Position numbers and translations under genes: made by a program. The notes beneath the pieces are model-generated. The model was not told the DNA's origin and searched no databases. It saw only the letters and a program-made list of their open reading frames with translations. DNA of 64,000 bases from Acinetobacter brisouioides (GTDB lineage: Bacteria; Pseudomonadota; Gammaproteobacteria; Pseudomonadales; Moraxellaceae). The stretch is taken from assembly GCF_004331075.1 (NCBI RefSeq), contig NZ_SJNX01000009.1, positions 1 to 64,000 of the forward strand. Direction: 5' to 3'. Shown here piece after piece: positions 9,794-19,172 of the stretch (position 1 is the first letter of the stretch; every line of letters starts with the position of its first letter).

Positions 9794-12064
9794 TTATGCA
9801 GGTTCTGCAGTTTGATCTTCAAATACAGTGAGTTGTAAACCGATGTCCTTGCCATTTTCTTTCTTCACAGTCACAGCAACATTGCCGCCATATTCGGCTA
9901 ACTCACCAAACAGGATCATTTCAGCCAATGGTTTTTTCAAATGTTCTTGAATCAGGCGTTGCATTGGGCGAGCACCCATTAGACGATCATAACCATTCGT
10001 TGCTAACCAGTCACGTGCACTTTGATCCACTTCAAGCACTACTCTTTTATCATCAAGCTGTGCTTGCAATTCAGTTAAGAATTTATCAACCACAGATTCG
10101 ATTACCACTGGAGGCAAGGCTTTAAATTGAATCACACTGTCTAAACGGTTACGGAACTCAGGCGAGAACGCACGTTTCATTGCATCCTGATTGTCATTGC
10201 TGTTGTCTTGCTCAGTGAAACCAATACTGCTTCGTGAGATACTCTCCGCACCGATATTGGTTGTAAGCACTAAAATGACATTACGGAAATCAGATTTACG
10301 ACCATTATTATCGGTTAATGAACCATGATCCATAATTTGCAACAACAAGTTATAAACGTCTGGATGCGCTTTCTCAATTTCATCAAGCAACAATACACAG
10401 TGCGGATTTTTATGAATCGCATCTGTGAGCAAACCGCCCTGATCAAAGCCGACATAACCAGGAGGCGCACCAATTAAACGAGAAACGGCATGACGCTCCA
10501 TGTACTCAGACATATCAAGACGCACTAGTTCTACACCTAAAAGTTTTGCCAACTGTTTAGTGACTTCAGTTTTACCGACCCCTGTTGGGCCTGCAAACAC
10601 AAAACTACCCACAGGTTTATCTGGTGATTTTAAACCAGCACGTGACAGTTTAATCGCAGAAGCCAAGGCAGTAATTGCTTCATCTTGACCAAAAACCACA
10701 CGTTTCAAATCACGTTCAAGATTTTCCAAGACAGTTTTATCGTCTTTCGATACGGTTTTTGGTGGAATACGGGCAATTTTAGCGACAATATCTTCAATAT
10801 TTTCAACCGTAATCAGATTATCATCTTTAGGTTTTAAACGGCGCTGTGCCCCTGCCTCATCAATGACATCAATGGCTTTATCTGGCAAGAAACGATCTGT
10901 AATGAACTTAGCCGCGAGTTCAACAGCTGAAACAAGCGCTTTGTCGTCATATTCTACATGGTGGAATTCTTCAAATTTGCTTTTCAAACCACGAAGAATA
11001 TCAATGGTTTCTGAAATACTTGGCTCATTGACATCAACTTTTTGAAAACGACGAGATAAAGCATGATCTTTTTCAAATACCTGACGGTATTCTTGGAATG
11101 TGGTTGAACCAATGCAACGCAATGTACCATTTGCCAATGCTGGTTTAATCAAATTTGATGCATCCATTGTGCTACCCATGCTTGAGCCTGCACCAATAAT
11201 CATATGAATTTCATCAATAAATAAAATTGCATTTGGATTTTTTTTCAATGCAGTCAATAACTGTTTCAAGCGTTTTTCAAAATCACCACGATACTTGGTT
11301 CCTGCAACCAATGCACCAATATCTAGGCTATAAACTTCAGCTTTACTGAGTGGTTGTGGCGCTTTTCCATTCACAATCAACCAAGCCAACCCTTCGGCAA
11401 TTGAGGTTTTACCAACACCAGGGTCACCCACAAGAAGCGGGTTATTTTTACGACGGCGGCAAAGAATCTGTGCGGTACGTTCAATTTCTTTTTCACGACC
11501 AATGAGCGGATCAGTTTTGCCTTTGGCAGCTTCAGCATTTAAGTTGGTTGTATATTGTTCTAGAGGACCTGCTGCTGTATTGGTGGTCTCACCTTCAAGA
11601 TCATCAGATTCTTCTTCAACCTGAATTTCTTCTTTACGCGAACCATGAGAAAGATATTGAGTCAAAGTTAAACGATTAATTTGATGACGTTTTAATAAAT
11701 AAACTGCAAAAGTATCTCGTTCAGAATACATGGCAACAAGGACATCTGCACCTTCTACAGTACGGTCTCCGCCGCTAGATTGCACATGGAAAATCGCACG
11801 TTGCAAAATACGATCAAAACTTTCAGTTGGATGTGGTGCCTGCTCACTATTTTCGCCAAGTTTTGGCGTATGCTGTTCAACATATTCTTCTAACTCTTTG
11901 CGCAATGTAACAACATCTGCACCACATGCTTTTAAGGCATTGACCGCAGAATCATTGTCGAGCAATGCAAGGAGTAAATGTTCAACCGTCAAAAACTCAT
12001 GTCTCTTTTGCCGAGCCATGCTTACAGCTAAACGCAATGATACTTCTAATTGGCGACTGAGCAT
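9794..12064 (-). CDS. clpA: ATP-dependent Clp protease ATP-binding subunit ClpA
   Basis: AAA+ unfoldase that feeds substrates to ClpP. The 756-residue protein has an N-terminal Clp repeat domain (1-140), two AAA modules with Walker A motifs GDPGVGKT and GPTGVGKT, and the IGF-type loop (SSIGFTEQ) that docks on ClpP. The start at 12064 has an excellent AAGGGGGT ribosome site and gives the family N-terminus MLSRQLEVSLRLAV; the frame runs ten codons further without support. It lies 13 bases after clpS, its adaptor. Confidence 0.96.
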   Translation of the reverse strand: MLSRQLEVSLRLAVSMARQKRHEFLTVEHLLLALLDNDSAVNALKACGADVVTLRKELEEYVEQHTPKLGENSEQAPHPTESFDRILQRAIFHVQSSGGDRTVEGADVLVAMYSERDTFAVYLLKRHQINRLTLTQYLSHGSRKEEIQVEEESDDLEGETTNTAAGPLEQYTTNLNAEAAKGKTDPLIGREKEIERTAQILCRRRKNNPLLVGDPGVGKTSIAEGLAWLIVNGKAPQPLSKAEVYSLDIGALVAGTKYRGDFEKRLKQLLTALKKNPNAILFIDEIHMIIGAGSSMGSTMDASNLIKPALANGTLRCIGSTTFQEYRQVFEKDHALSRRFQKVDVNEPSISETIDILRGLKSKFEEFHHVEYDDKALVSAVELAAKFITDRFLPDKAIDVIDEAGAQRRLKPKDDNLITVENIEDIVAKIARIPPKTVSKDDKTVLENLERDLKRVVFGQDEAITALASAIKLSRAGLKSPDKPVGSFVFAGPTGVGKTEVTKQLAKLLGVELVRLDMSEYMERHAVSRLIGAPPGYVGFDQGGLLTDAIHKNPHCVLLLDEIEKAHPDVYNLLLQIMDHGSLTDNNGRKSDFRNVILVLTTNIGAESISRSSIGFTEQDNSNDNQDAMKRAFSPEFRNRLDSVIQFKALPPVVIESVVDKFLTELQAQLDDKRVVLEVDQSARDWLATNGYDRLMGARPMQRLIQEHLKKPLAEMILFGELAEYGGNVAVTVKKENGKDIGLQLTVFEDQTAEPA

Positions 12065-12077
12065 GTTGACCCCCTTA

Positions 12078-12506
12078 TTATGATTTTGGCTCAATCTGGC
12101 AAAGTAATGGATGACCTTGTGACCGAGCGTAATTATTTACCTGATTTGCTTTTGTCTCAGCAATATCTCGAGGATAGACGCCTGCGACACCTTTCCCCTC
12201 ATAATGTACAGTTAGCATTACTTGAGTGGCTTGGTCAAGATTCATTGCAAAGAATTCTTGTAAAATTTCAATAACAAAGTCCATAGGGGTGTAATCATCA
12301 TTCAATAACACCACAGCATATAACGGAGGACGCTTTAGTTCAGGCGGAGCAGTTTTGACAGCGAGGTCAGAATCAGGGTGTTCGTCAGGCTGATCATGCA
12401 AAGATGGATTGAAATGCCAATCTACATATCCCGATTGCTGAAAAGTCACTTTGACATCATTTAGACAAATTTTTCGTTTCATGTTTGCTGTAACATCTAA
12501 TTTCAT
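12078..12506 (-). CDS. clpS: ATP-dependent Clp protease adaptor ClpS
   Basis: Adaptor that brings N-degron proteins to ClpA. The conserved core starts near residue 58 ([19 protein letters not shown]) and includes the [10 protein letters not shown] pocket and [12 protein letters not shown]. The 142-residue frame is longer than E. coli ClpS (106), because about 50 weakly conserved residues precede the core. The start is uncertain: the first ATG is two bases after the upstream stop with a weak ribosome site, and a second ATG lies eight codons in. Upstream of clpA, as usual. Confidence 0.9.
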   Translation of the reverse strand: MKLDVTANMKRKICLNDVKVTFQQSGYVDWHFNPSLHDQPDEHPDSDLAVKTAPPELKRPPLYAVVLLNDDYTPMDFVIEILQEFFAMNLDQATQVMLTVHYEGKGVAGVYPRDIAETKANQVNNYARSQGHPLLCQIEPKS

Positions 12507-12508
12507 GG

Positions 12509-13264
12509 TTATTCTGCTCGGGCTTCTGCTTGTGGAACTTCGGAAACAAAAGCAGCTGCATTTTGTACTTCTTCTCCTTTTAACCAGCTAAAGCGTTTGA
12601 CTTCCGACACAGAACCATTTACGTGAATTTCAATATATTGTGGCACAAAGTCTTTTGGCATCGTCCAACGCCCCGTAAGCCGTTCAAAGTCCATAAAGTT
12701 GAATTGACTGTCTTCCATAGGTACAGCCAACACTTCAGAGCCACGAATCAGACGAATTTCAACTGAGCCAACCGCACGGCGGTTATTTGGGCTGACTTGT
12801 GCTAAATCGAGCTGATACTCATAGGCATTTTCAGGTAATGGCTTAACACTTAAATTTTGGATGCTTAAGCTTAAACCGCCGCGTTGACGTAAAACATCGC
12901 GATAAATTTTATTTTGTGATTGTGCAATCGATAAATCATCTTTAGTTTTCTTTAAAACCGCCGTTAAGTCATTCGTATTGCTCACAGCTATATCCCGTTC
13001 CTGAATTGCCATGTTATAATTTTTATTGAGGCCACTCAGGCTGTCTTTTTGCTTTTGTACAACCCTGACTAACTCCTGAGCATCGGCATCGTAACCAACC
13101 ACTGACAAGCCTTGTCGATGCCCTACAGAATACCCAAGTATGGTTCCGCCACATAGCAGCACAATACCAGCCAATATCAAAAATTTATTGGATTGTAAAA
13201 AGGGAGTTTTTGGCTCAGAGTATGAGTCTAAAGGATTATTCGATTCTGTAGTTTGATCTGTCAT
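12509..13264 (-). CDS. Membrane-anchored coiled-coil protein, DUF6776-like
   Basis: A 251-residue protein with a short cytoplasmic N-terminus, one membrane span at about residues 28-47 ([18 protein letters not shown]), a predicted coiled coil at about 65-125, and a C-terminal beta-rich domain from about 130 ([20 protein letters not shown]). This layout matches the uncharacterised DUF6776 type of proteobacterial proteins. It probably acts in the envelope, but no function can be assigned. Its stop is two bases from the clpS start, so the two may be co-transcribed. Confidence 0.6.
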   Translation of the reverse strand: MTDQTTESNNPLDSYSEPKTPFLQSNKFLILAGIVLLCGGTILGYSVGHRQGLSVVGYDADAQELVRVVQKQKDSLSGLNKNYNMAIQERDIAVSNTNDLTAVLKKTKDDLSIAQSQNKIYRDVLRQRGGLSLSIQNLSVKPLPENAYEYQLDLAQVSPNNRRAVGSVEIRLIRGSEVLAVPMEDSQFNFMDFERLTGRWTMPKDFVPQYIEIHVNGSVSEVKRFSWLKGEEVQNAAAFVSEVPQAEARAE

Positions 13265-13286
13265 CTCGAATGCTCAATTTTTTACT

Positions 13287-13307
13287 GTGCCATCACAATA
13301 ATGGCAC
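13287..13307. repeat. Small hairpin between argC and the DUF6776-like gene
   Basis: GTGCCAT (13287-13293) and ATGGCAC (13301-13307) form a 7-bp stem. A T-rich run follows on the plus strand but not on the minus strand, where the genes are read. It is therefore a poor argC terminator; its role is unclear. Confidence 0.4.
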
Positions 13308-13327
13308 TTCTTTTTGCTTTAAAAAAA

Positions 13328-14377
13328 TTATGGTAATAAACCAATACCTGCCAAACCTTCATCTTCTGCAAAACCGAACATAATATTCATGTTTTGCACA
13401 GCTTGCCCTGCTGCACCTTTCACCAAGTTATCTTGTGCAGACAACACAATTAATTTGTTTGGATGAGGTTTATGCAAAGCAATACGCAACTGGTTTGCAC
13501 CACGCACACTACGCGTTTCTGGTGAACTACCCGCTGGCATAACATCGACAAATGGCTCGTTAGCATAAAACTGCTCGTACAAGGCTTGTAAATCGGTCTG
13601 CGCACCCGCTTCAGTCAAGTCCACATAAATGGTACTCAGCATGCCACGAATCATCGGCACCAAGTGTGGAATAAAAATAACGTGTTCAAATACGCCAGTT
13701 TTACCCGAAATATTTTCAAGTGCCTCTACAATTTCAGGATGATGACGATGTCCTGCAACCCCATAAGCCTTGAAGTTATCGGCATTTTCCGAGTAGATCA
13801 TGCCAAGGCTGGCTTTACGCCCTGCACCTGAAACACCAGATTTGGCATCAATAATAATACTCTCAGGTTTAATGAGGTCTTGTGCTGCTTTCAACACAGG
13901 TGCCAAACCAAGCTGTACTGTTGTTGGGTAACAACCAGGGTTGCCAATCACATTGGCTTGTTTGATTTTGTCACGATTTAACTCGGACAAACCATAGACC
14001 GAGTCTTTTAACAACTCAGGGCAAGCATGCTGCATGCCATACCATTTCTCAAATTGTTCAAGGTTTTGTAAGCGAAAGTCAGCAGCCAAATCAATCACTT
14101 TGGTATTTGCTTCGGTCAGTGCTTGTGCATGCTGCATGGCAACCCCATGCGGTGTTGCAAAAAACACCACATCACACTGTTTCAACACGTCAATATCTAA
14201 ATCAGAAAATTCTAGATCGGTATGTCCGCGTAAATTTGGAAACATATCGGCAACACGTTTACCAGCTTCAGTCCGTGAAGTGAGAACTTGCACTTGAGCT
14301 TGCGTATGTCGAAGTAAAATACGCAAAAGTTCAACACCTGTATAACCCGTGCCACCCACAATACCCACTGAAATCAC
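13328..14377 (-). CDS. argC: N-acetyl-gamma-glutamyl-phosphate reductase
   Basis: Third step of arginine synthesis: NADPH reduction of N-acetylglutamyl-phosphate to the semialdehyde. The 349-residue protein has the Rossmann start [10 protein letters not shown] (residues 5-14), catalytic Cys149 (GNPGCYPT), and the histidine-rich GHRHHPEI. It starts with GTG; GAGGT sits eight bases upstream and no ATG fits better. It is the only arginine gene here, which is common in this group. Confidence 0.95.
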   Translation of the reverse strand: MISVGIVGGTGYTGVELLRILLRHTQAQVQVLTSRTEAGKRVADMFPNLRGHTDLEFSDLDIDVLKQCDVVFFATPHGVAMQHAQALTEANTKVIDLAADFRLQNLEQFEKWYGMQHACPELLKDSVYGLSELNRDKIKQANVIGNPGCYPTTVQLGLAPVLKAAQDLIKPESIIIDAKSGVSGAGRKASLGMIYSENADNFKAYGVAGHRHHPEIVEALENISGKTGVFEHVIFIPHLVPMIRGMLSTIYVDLTEAGAQTDLQALYEQFYANEPFVDVMPAGSSPETRSVRGANQLRIALHKPHPNKLIVLSAQDNLVKGAAGQAVQNMNIMFGFAEDEGLAGIGLLP

Positions 14378-14497
14378 TTTGTGTTACCTCATATTGTACT
14401 TTTAAAAAATAGGTCTAGTATGACAGGAAGATTGGCTTTTCTAAACCTATTTCATAATCAACTGGATAGATTTTTCAAGCCTTAAATCAAAATCGCT

Positions 14498-15166
14498 TTA
14501 ACCAAGCCACCAATTTGACCACTGAAACTTTTTCAATATCTGCCGATGTTGCTGAAAATTAGCATCGTGACGAGCAACTTCCTGCCAGAATTCTGCACTA
14601 TGGTTAAAATGGCGTGTATGTGCAAGCTCATGCACACAGACATAGCGAATAATTTCTTTGGGTAATAAAACTAATGCGGCATTCAGCATAATTTTGTGCT
14701 GACTACTACAACTTCCCCAACGTGACTTGGCAAAACGTATCTGATAAGACTGATAAGGCAAGCCGATCTGCTGACTCACATCTTCAAGAAATTCTGGCAA
14801 CGTATCTTTAGCATGGGCAATCACAAAACTTTTTAAAGCTTTGGCAGCCTGTTGCTGATGTAAATAAACACAGTTATTTGCAGGTTCAAAAACAAAATTT
14901 TGTTGCTGTAAGCGAGGGACAATTGCCAGTTGAGGAAAGTTAAGCAAATCTAGATATTCAGGAAAATTACTAATTTTTTGTTGCTGAATTTTTTGCCAAG
15001 TGTCCTGTAGCCAAAGCTGTGAGTCTTCTAGGAATTGTTGAACCTGTTTTTGTTTACAGCGCAATGGAACGGTTAAACGAATCTCATGCGTGTAGACACG
15101 CAAGCGCAACTGAGTTGCTCTTGCATGACGTACAATTTTAATTTCAGGTAGCGTAACCTGTGACAT
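14498..15166 (-). CDS. YgjP-type zinc metallohydrolase (M48/DUF45)
   Basis: A 222-residue protein of the YgjP/WrtN-like DUF45 family, related to SprT. The metal site is visible as HELAH near residue 175 with a third histidine in FNHSAEFW. The basic, aromatic C-terminus (KKFQWSNWWLG) and the RWGSCSSQHK segment (KSRWGSC) are family hallmarks. The true substrate is unknown. It is read just after rpiA (two bases between stop and start), which suggests coupling. Confidence 0.8.
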   Translation of the reverse strand: MSQVTLPEIKIVRHARATQLRLRVYTHEIRLTVPLRCKQKQVQQFLEDSQLWLQDTWQKIQQQKISNFPEYLDLLNFPQLAIVPRLQQQNFVFEPANNCVYLHQQQAAKALKSFVIAHAKDTLPEFLEDVSQQIGLPYQSYQIRFAKSRWGSCSSQHKIMLNAALVLLPKEIIRYVCVHELAHTRHFNHSAEFWQEVARHDANFQQHRQILKKFQWSNWWLG

Positions 15167-15168
15167 GA

Positions 15169-15855
15169 TTAAACTGCGACACGCTCTTCAATGCCATTAT
15201 TAGTGGCAACAATCGCAATATCAGCTTTGTTTAACGCAAAAATACCATTAGTCACGACACCTGGAATGTTATTGATGGTTTTCTCAAGTTCTAGTGCATC
15301 TAGAATATTTAAGTTATAAACATCCAGAATCACATTGCCATTGTCTGTAATCACTGCTTGTTCCTGATCATCTATGCGAAATACAGGATCACCACCCAAA
15401 GACACCAGTTTACGTGCAACAGCTGAACGCGCCATAGGAATCACTTCAACAGGAAGCGGAAAATCACGTCCAAGTTGCTCAACCCATTTTGAATCGTCAA
15501 CGATACATACAAATTTTCGGGCAATAGATGCCACAATTTTTTCACGAGTTAATGCAGCACCGCCGCCTTTGATCATATGCAAATGACGGTCAATTTCATC
15601 TGCGCCATCAACATAGGCATCGAGGCTACCCACCTGATTCATGTCAACAACTTCAATGCCTAGCTTGGTTAAACGCTCGGCGGTTGCTTTTGAACTTGCC
15701 ACAGCAGCTTCAAGTTGTAGTTCTGGTAACAAGTCAATTAAAAAGTTAACTGTACTGCCTGTACCAACACCTAAAATGCCGCCTCTAGGCAAATGTTTCA
15801 ATGCGGCTTGTGCTGCAGCTTGTTTTTTCGCATCTTGGGTTGCATATAGACTCAT
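15169..15855 (-). CDS. rpiA: Ribose-5-phosphate isomerase A
   Basis: Interconverts ribose-5-phosphate and ribulose-5-phosphate in the pentose phosphate pathway. The 228-residue protein shows the phosphate loop GVGTGSTV near residue 30, SSKATAERL near 54, DGADEID near 83 and [12 protein letters not shown] near 96, with D/K catalytic residues as in the family. It is divergent from ilvA, an arrangement often seen in gamma-proteobacteria. Confidence 0.96.
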   Translation of the reverse strand: MSLYATQDAKKQAAAQAALKHLPRGGILGVGTGSTVNFLIDLLPELQLEAAVASSKATAERLTKLGIEVVDMNQVGSLDAYVDGADEIDRHLHMIKGGGAALTREKIVASIARKFVCIVDDSKWVEQLGRDFPLPVEVIPMARSAVARKLVSLGGDPVFRIDDQEQAVITDNGNVILDVYNLNILDALELEKTINNIPGVVTNGIFALNKADIAIVATNNGIEERVAV

Positions 15856-15971
15856 AATGGTTTTAACTCAATATCTCAAATGATGAAAGATTTAGCGTAA
15901 TTTAGCCGCCCAAAAGACAAGCGGTTTGTTACAATGTAAGCCTATTTTAAACTGTTAAATGGAAGATGAAC

Positions 15972-17510
15972 ATGTTGTTTCGCTTGGTAAGACAAATTTT
16001 ACAAGCAACAGTCTATGACGTTGCAATTGAATCTCCTCTCGAAGCGGCACCACGAATTAGTCAAAAACTTAACAATAACATTCGTCTCAAGCGTGAAGAC
16101 TTACAACCTGTTTTTTCTTTCAAGCTGCGTGGTGCTTATAACCGTATCAGCCAACTTCCTAAAGAACAGTTACAACGTGGTGTGATTACAGCTTCGGCAG
16201 GTAACCATGCACAAGGTGTGGCATTGTCTGGCGCAAAACTCGGTATTCCAGCAATTATTGTCATGCCGCAAACCACGCCAGATATTAAAATTCAAGCTGT
16301 AAAACGCCTTGGTGGACAAGTAGTTTTACATGGCGATGCCTTTGATGCTGCCAACAAATACGCACAGCAACGCGCTCAAGAAGAAGCTCTCACCTTTATT
16401 CCTCCGTATGACGACGAACTGGTGATTGCGGGTCAAGGCACAATTGCCAATGAGATTCACCGTCAATGGCGCGAAGTCGACTACATTTTTGTTGCTGTTG
16501 GTGGTGGCGGTCTAATTTCAGGTATCGCCGCTTACTTCGGTGAAGTTGCACCTCACGTTAAAGTTGTAGGCGTTGAATACGATGAATCTGCCTGTTTAAA
16601 AGCAGCATTAGCAGCCAATGAGCGTGTGATTCTACCTCAAGTGGGTTTATTTGCCGACGGTACAGCAGTTGCACAAATTGGTGCATTGCCATTTGATATT
16701 TTGCGTATGGACAAATCAGATGGTTCAGGAAAAATCATTGAGCCTGAAATCATTACTGTCAATACTGATGAAATCTGTGCGGCAATCAAAGACACTTATG
16801 ATGAAACTCGCAGTATTGTCGAGCCATCGGGTGCCATGGCACTTGCAGCAATCAAAAAATTTGTGGCTGAAACCGGTATTCAAGGCAAAAACATGGTGTC
16901 TATCGTGTGTGGCGCCAACATGAACTTTGACCGTTTACGCTACATTGCGGAACGTACCGAGCTTGGTGAACATCGCGAAGCAATTTATGCAGTGACTATT
17001 CCTGAAGAAAAAGGTTCATTCCTGAACTTCTGCCGTGCATTGCAAGGTCGCAACATTACCGAATTTAACTACCGTTGTAATGATGAACATTCAGCACAAG
17101 TCTTTGTCGGCATTAGCTTAAAAGGTGGTCAGGCTGAACGTAAAGAAATCTTTGAGTCGCTCAAAGCCAATTACGATGTGGACGATTTATCTGATGATGA
17201 AGTCGCAAAATTACACATTCGTTATTTGATTGGTGGGCATGCCAACATCAACAATGAGCGTCTGTTCCGTGTCGAATTCCCTGAACGCCCAGGTGCATTA
17301 CTCACTTTCCTAGAGCGTTTAGGACCAAACCATAACATTACCTTATTCCACTACCGTAATCACGGTGCGGCTGAAGGTCGTGTACTTGTTGGTTTACAGG
17401 CGACAGATGCAGATGAACAACCAGATGTATTGATTGAAACATTAGAAAAGATTACTTATCCGTATGAAGAAATTAGCCAAAACTTAGGCTACAAACGCTT
17501 CTTAAAATAA
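15972..17510 (+). CDS. ilvA: Threonine ammonia-lyase, biosynthetic
   Basis: PLP enzyme that makes 2-oxobutanoate from threonine, the entry to isoleucine. The 512-residue protein has the PLP lysine K51 (SFKLRGAYN), the glycine loop VGGGGLISG, and two C-terminal ACT-like regulatory domains (about residues 330-505) for isoleucine and valine control. Two close ATG codons exist; GGAAG lies six bases before the second (15972) but touches the first (15966), so I chose the second. A strong terminator follows. Confidence 0.95.
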   Translation: MLFRLVRQILQATVYDVAIESPLEAAPRISQKLNNNIRLKREDLQPVFSFKLRGAYNRISQLPKEQLQRGVITASAGNHAQGVALSGAKLGIPAIIVMPQTTPDIKIQAVKRLGGQVVLHGDAFDAANKYAQQRAQEEALTFIPPYDDELVIAGQGTIANEIHRQWREVDYIFVAVGGGGLISGIAAYFGEVAPHVKVVGVEYDESACLKAALAANERVILPQVGLFADGTAVAQIGALPFDILRMDKSDGSGKIIEPEIITVNTDEICAAIKDTYDETRSIVEPSGAMALAAIKKFVAETGIQGKNMVSIVCGANMNFDRLRYIAERTELGEHREAIYAVTIPEEKGSFLNFCRALQGRNITEFNYRCNDEHSAQVFVGISLKGGQAERKEIFESLKANYDVDDLSDDEVAKLHIRYLIGGHANINNERLFRVEFPERPGALLTFLERLGPNHNITLFHYRNHGAAEGRVLVGLQATDADEQPDVLIETLEKITYPYEEISQNLGYKRFLK

Positions 17511-17522
17511 GTTGCTTGAAAC

Positions 17523-17553
17523 AAAAAACCGATGCCTCATGCATCGGTTTTTT
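17523..17553 (+). terminator. Intrinsic terminator of ilvA
   Basis: ACCGATGC-loop-GCATCGGT stem with an upstream A-run and a downstream T-run, 13 bases after the ilvA stop. Confidence 0.9.
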
Positions 17554-17891
17554 ACTTTTGGCGAAAAATTATTGCTTATAAACTGCATTAAACTGAAGCT
17601 CTGACTATAGCTTTAACTATCTATATACTGATTTTTTGTAGTTTATATATCATGCCAATATTTAAACTCAATAAAAGTTTTTAGATTGGCTGTTTGTTTG
17701 CAGTCATGTCTGCGGTATGTCTGCTGGCTGAATGATGATCAGGAATTACAGTTAAACTCATTACTAAGGTATTTAGTTCTTTATTTGACTTATTTAACCG
17801 CAGCATTGAAGAAAAGCCCTTTGAATTATTTTATGACTCGAATTAATTGATGGTTTAATTTCAGTTTTTGAGTAAATTTAACCTCTAATTT

Positions 17892-17904
17892 ACTTAGGCT
17901 ATTT
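17892..17904 (+). repeat. ACTTAGGCTATTT motif copy 3
   Basis: Exact ACTTAGGCTATTT, 14 bases from the pldA terminator stem. Confidence 0.6.
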
Positions 17905-17917
17905 AAATTTTGTTGAT

Positions 17918-17944
17918 AAAAAACCATGCTTAGCATGGTTTTTT
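17918..17944 (-). terminator. Terminator of pldA, possibly bidirectional
   Basis: AACCATGC-TA-GCATGGTT stem flanked by A-run and T-run on both sides, so it can work in both directions. It lies 13 bases after the pldA stop. Confidence 0.85.
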
Positions 17945-17956
17945 AATGTGAAAAAT

Positions 17957-19153
17957 TTAGAACCAATCCATCAAGGAAACTCCCACCCCGACATAATTGG
18001 CGCGATGGTTATAGTCAATAAGACTCTCACCATAACCACTAAAGTACTGAATCTGACCACGTAATTTACCTTTAATTGGGAATGTCCAGTCAAACTGTAC
18101 TGCACCATGTGATGCATCGCCTGTACGTAAAGAGTGACGTAGCATTAAAGAGAAGTCATTGTCATTTACGCGGTAAAACGCCGTAATATCACCGCGCCCC
18201 ATATAATTTTCAATATCGGGGTTGTTATCATCCCGTGTATTTTCAGGAATTCGATACCACGGCCGAATCATAATTGCAAAATTGTCACGTTCAAAACCAA
18301 AGTTCAACATGACACGATTCCAACTACGCGAAAATGGATCAGCACGTCCATTGGACTGATGATTAAATGTTACGCCAAATAATCGACCATCCAGCCCCAC
18401 TAAATTGTAGTTGGTGCGAAAAATCAGGCTTGCTTCAGGTTCATAGTTGGTTTCACGAAATGGACGTGAGTTCTGAGCGTTATAGACTTGCCACCGTGAC
18501 GACTGAGTATAACCAACCCATAAATCACCATTGTCACCAAAGATGTTTTCCCATGCTTTGGTTTTTAAAGACAACTGGAATTTGGATTCTGTGAAATTCA
18601 GATCTTGCCGCTCAGTCACAGTGTTGAGCGGATTTGGGCTGCTCGGGTATACATTACGATTGCTTGTCCAAAAAATTGGTAACGCATAAATCGGCTTATA
18701 CCCCCGAATATTCCATGTACCCAATTTACTTTTTTCAGACAATTCCCAACGGCTGTCTAGCAAAGAGTTTTGGGTATTCAAAGGTTGGCGTGCATCGTTT
18801 GAATAAATATAGCGCAAAGAACGAGTTAACTTTTCTTTTAGGCTAGCTTCTTCTGTGCTTTTCTCTATTGTTGTAGCAGACAAAGGCATTGCTTGATTTG
18901 TTTGAACAACTGTCTCGGTCAAAGCATTTAAAGGCGCATTATCTTGTGACTGCTTCGGTTTAAAGTAACTGTCATAACAGGCAAGGCGATCAGAATCACC
19001 GATAACTCCTGCACATGCCTGTCCACTGGTAGGATGGAAATTTTCTGACGCTTTTTCTTCAGCAAAACTCATAGAGCAACACAATAACCCACCACCAAGC
19101 ACTGGAATAAATCGCAGTGCCCGATAAGTACGTCCAATCGCTTTGAACGGCAT
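17957..19153 (-). CDS. pldA: Outer-membrane phospholipase A
   Basis: OMPLA hydrolyses phospholipids in the outer membrane when lipid asymmetry is lost. The 398-residue protein begins with a signal peptide ending near residue 31 (SMSFA). The catalytic motif is seen as NHQSNGRADPFSRSWNR, with the family His, Ser and Asn. The C-terminus ends in aromatic WF (VSLMDWF), as in beta-barrel proteins. The start at 19153 follows GGAGA; 14 more upstream codons are open but lack a signal peptide context. About 100 residues between signal and barrel are family-variable. Confidence 0.92.
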   Translation of the reverse strand: MPFKAIGRTYRALRFIPVLGGGLLCCSMSFAEEKASENFHPTSGQACAGVIGDSDRLACYDSYFKPKQSQDNAPLNALTETVVQTNQAMPLSATTIEKSTEEASLKEKLTRSLRYIYSNDARQPLNTQNSLLDSRWELSEKSKLGTWNIRGYKPIYALPIFWTSNRNVYPSSPNPLNTVTERQDLNFTESKFQLSLKTKAWENIFGDNGDLWVGYTQSSRWQVYNAQNSRPFRETNYEPEASLIFRTNYNLVGLDGRLFGVTFNHQSNGRADPFSRSWNRVMLNFGFERDNFAIMIRPWYRIPENTRDDNNPDIENYMGRGDITAFYRVNDNDFSLMLRHSLRTGDASHGAVQFDWTFPIKGKLRGQIQYFSGYGESLIDYNHRANYVGVGVSLMDWF

Positions 19154-19172
19154 ATGTTGAATCTCCAACAGA

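Larger units (their letters stand above)
17554..17956. other. Gene-free stretch between convergent ilvA and pldA
   Basis: About 400 AT-rich bases. No convincing open frame was found. It contains one ACTTAGGCTATTT copy (17892-17904) and the pldA terminator (17918-17944). The rest shows nothing recognisable. Confidence 0.6.
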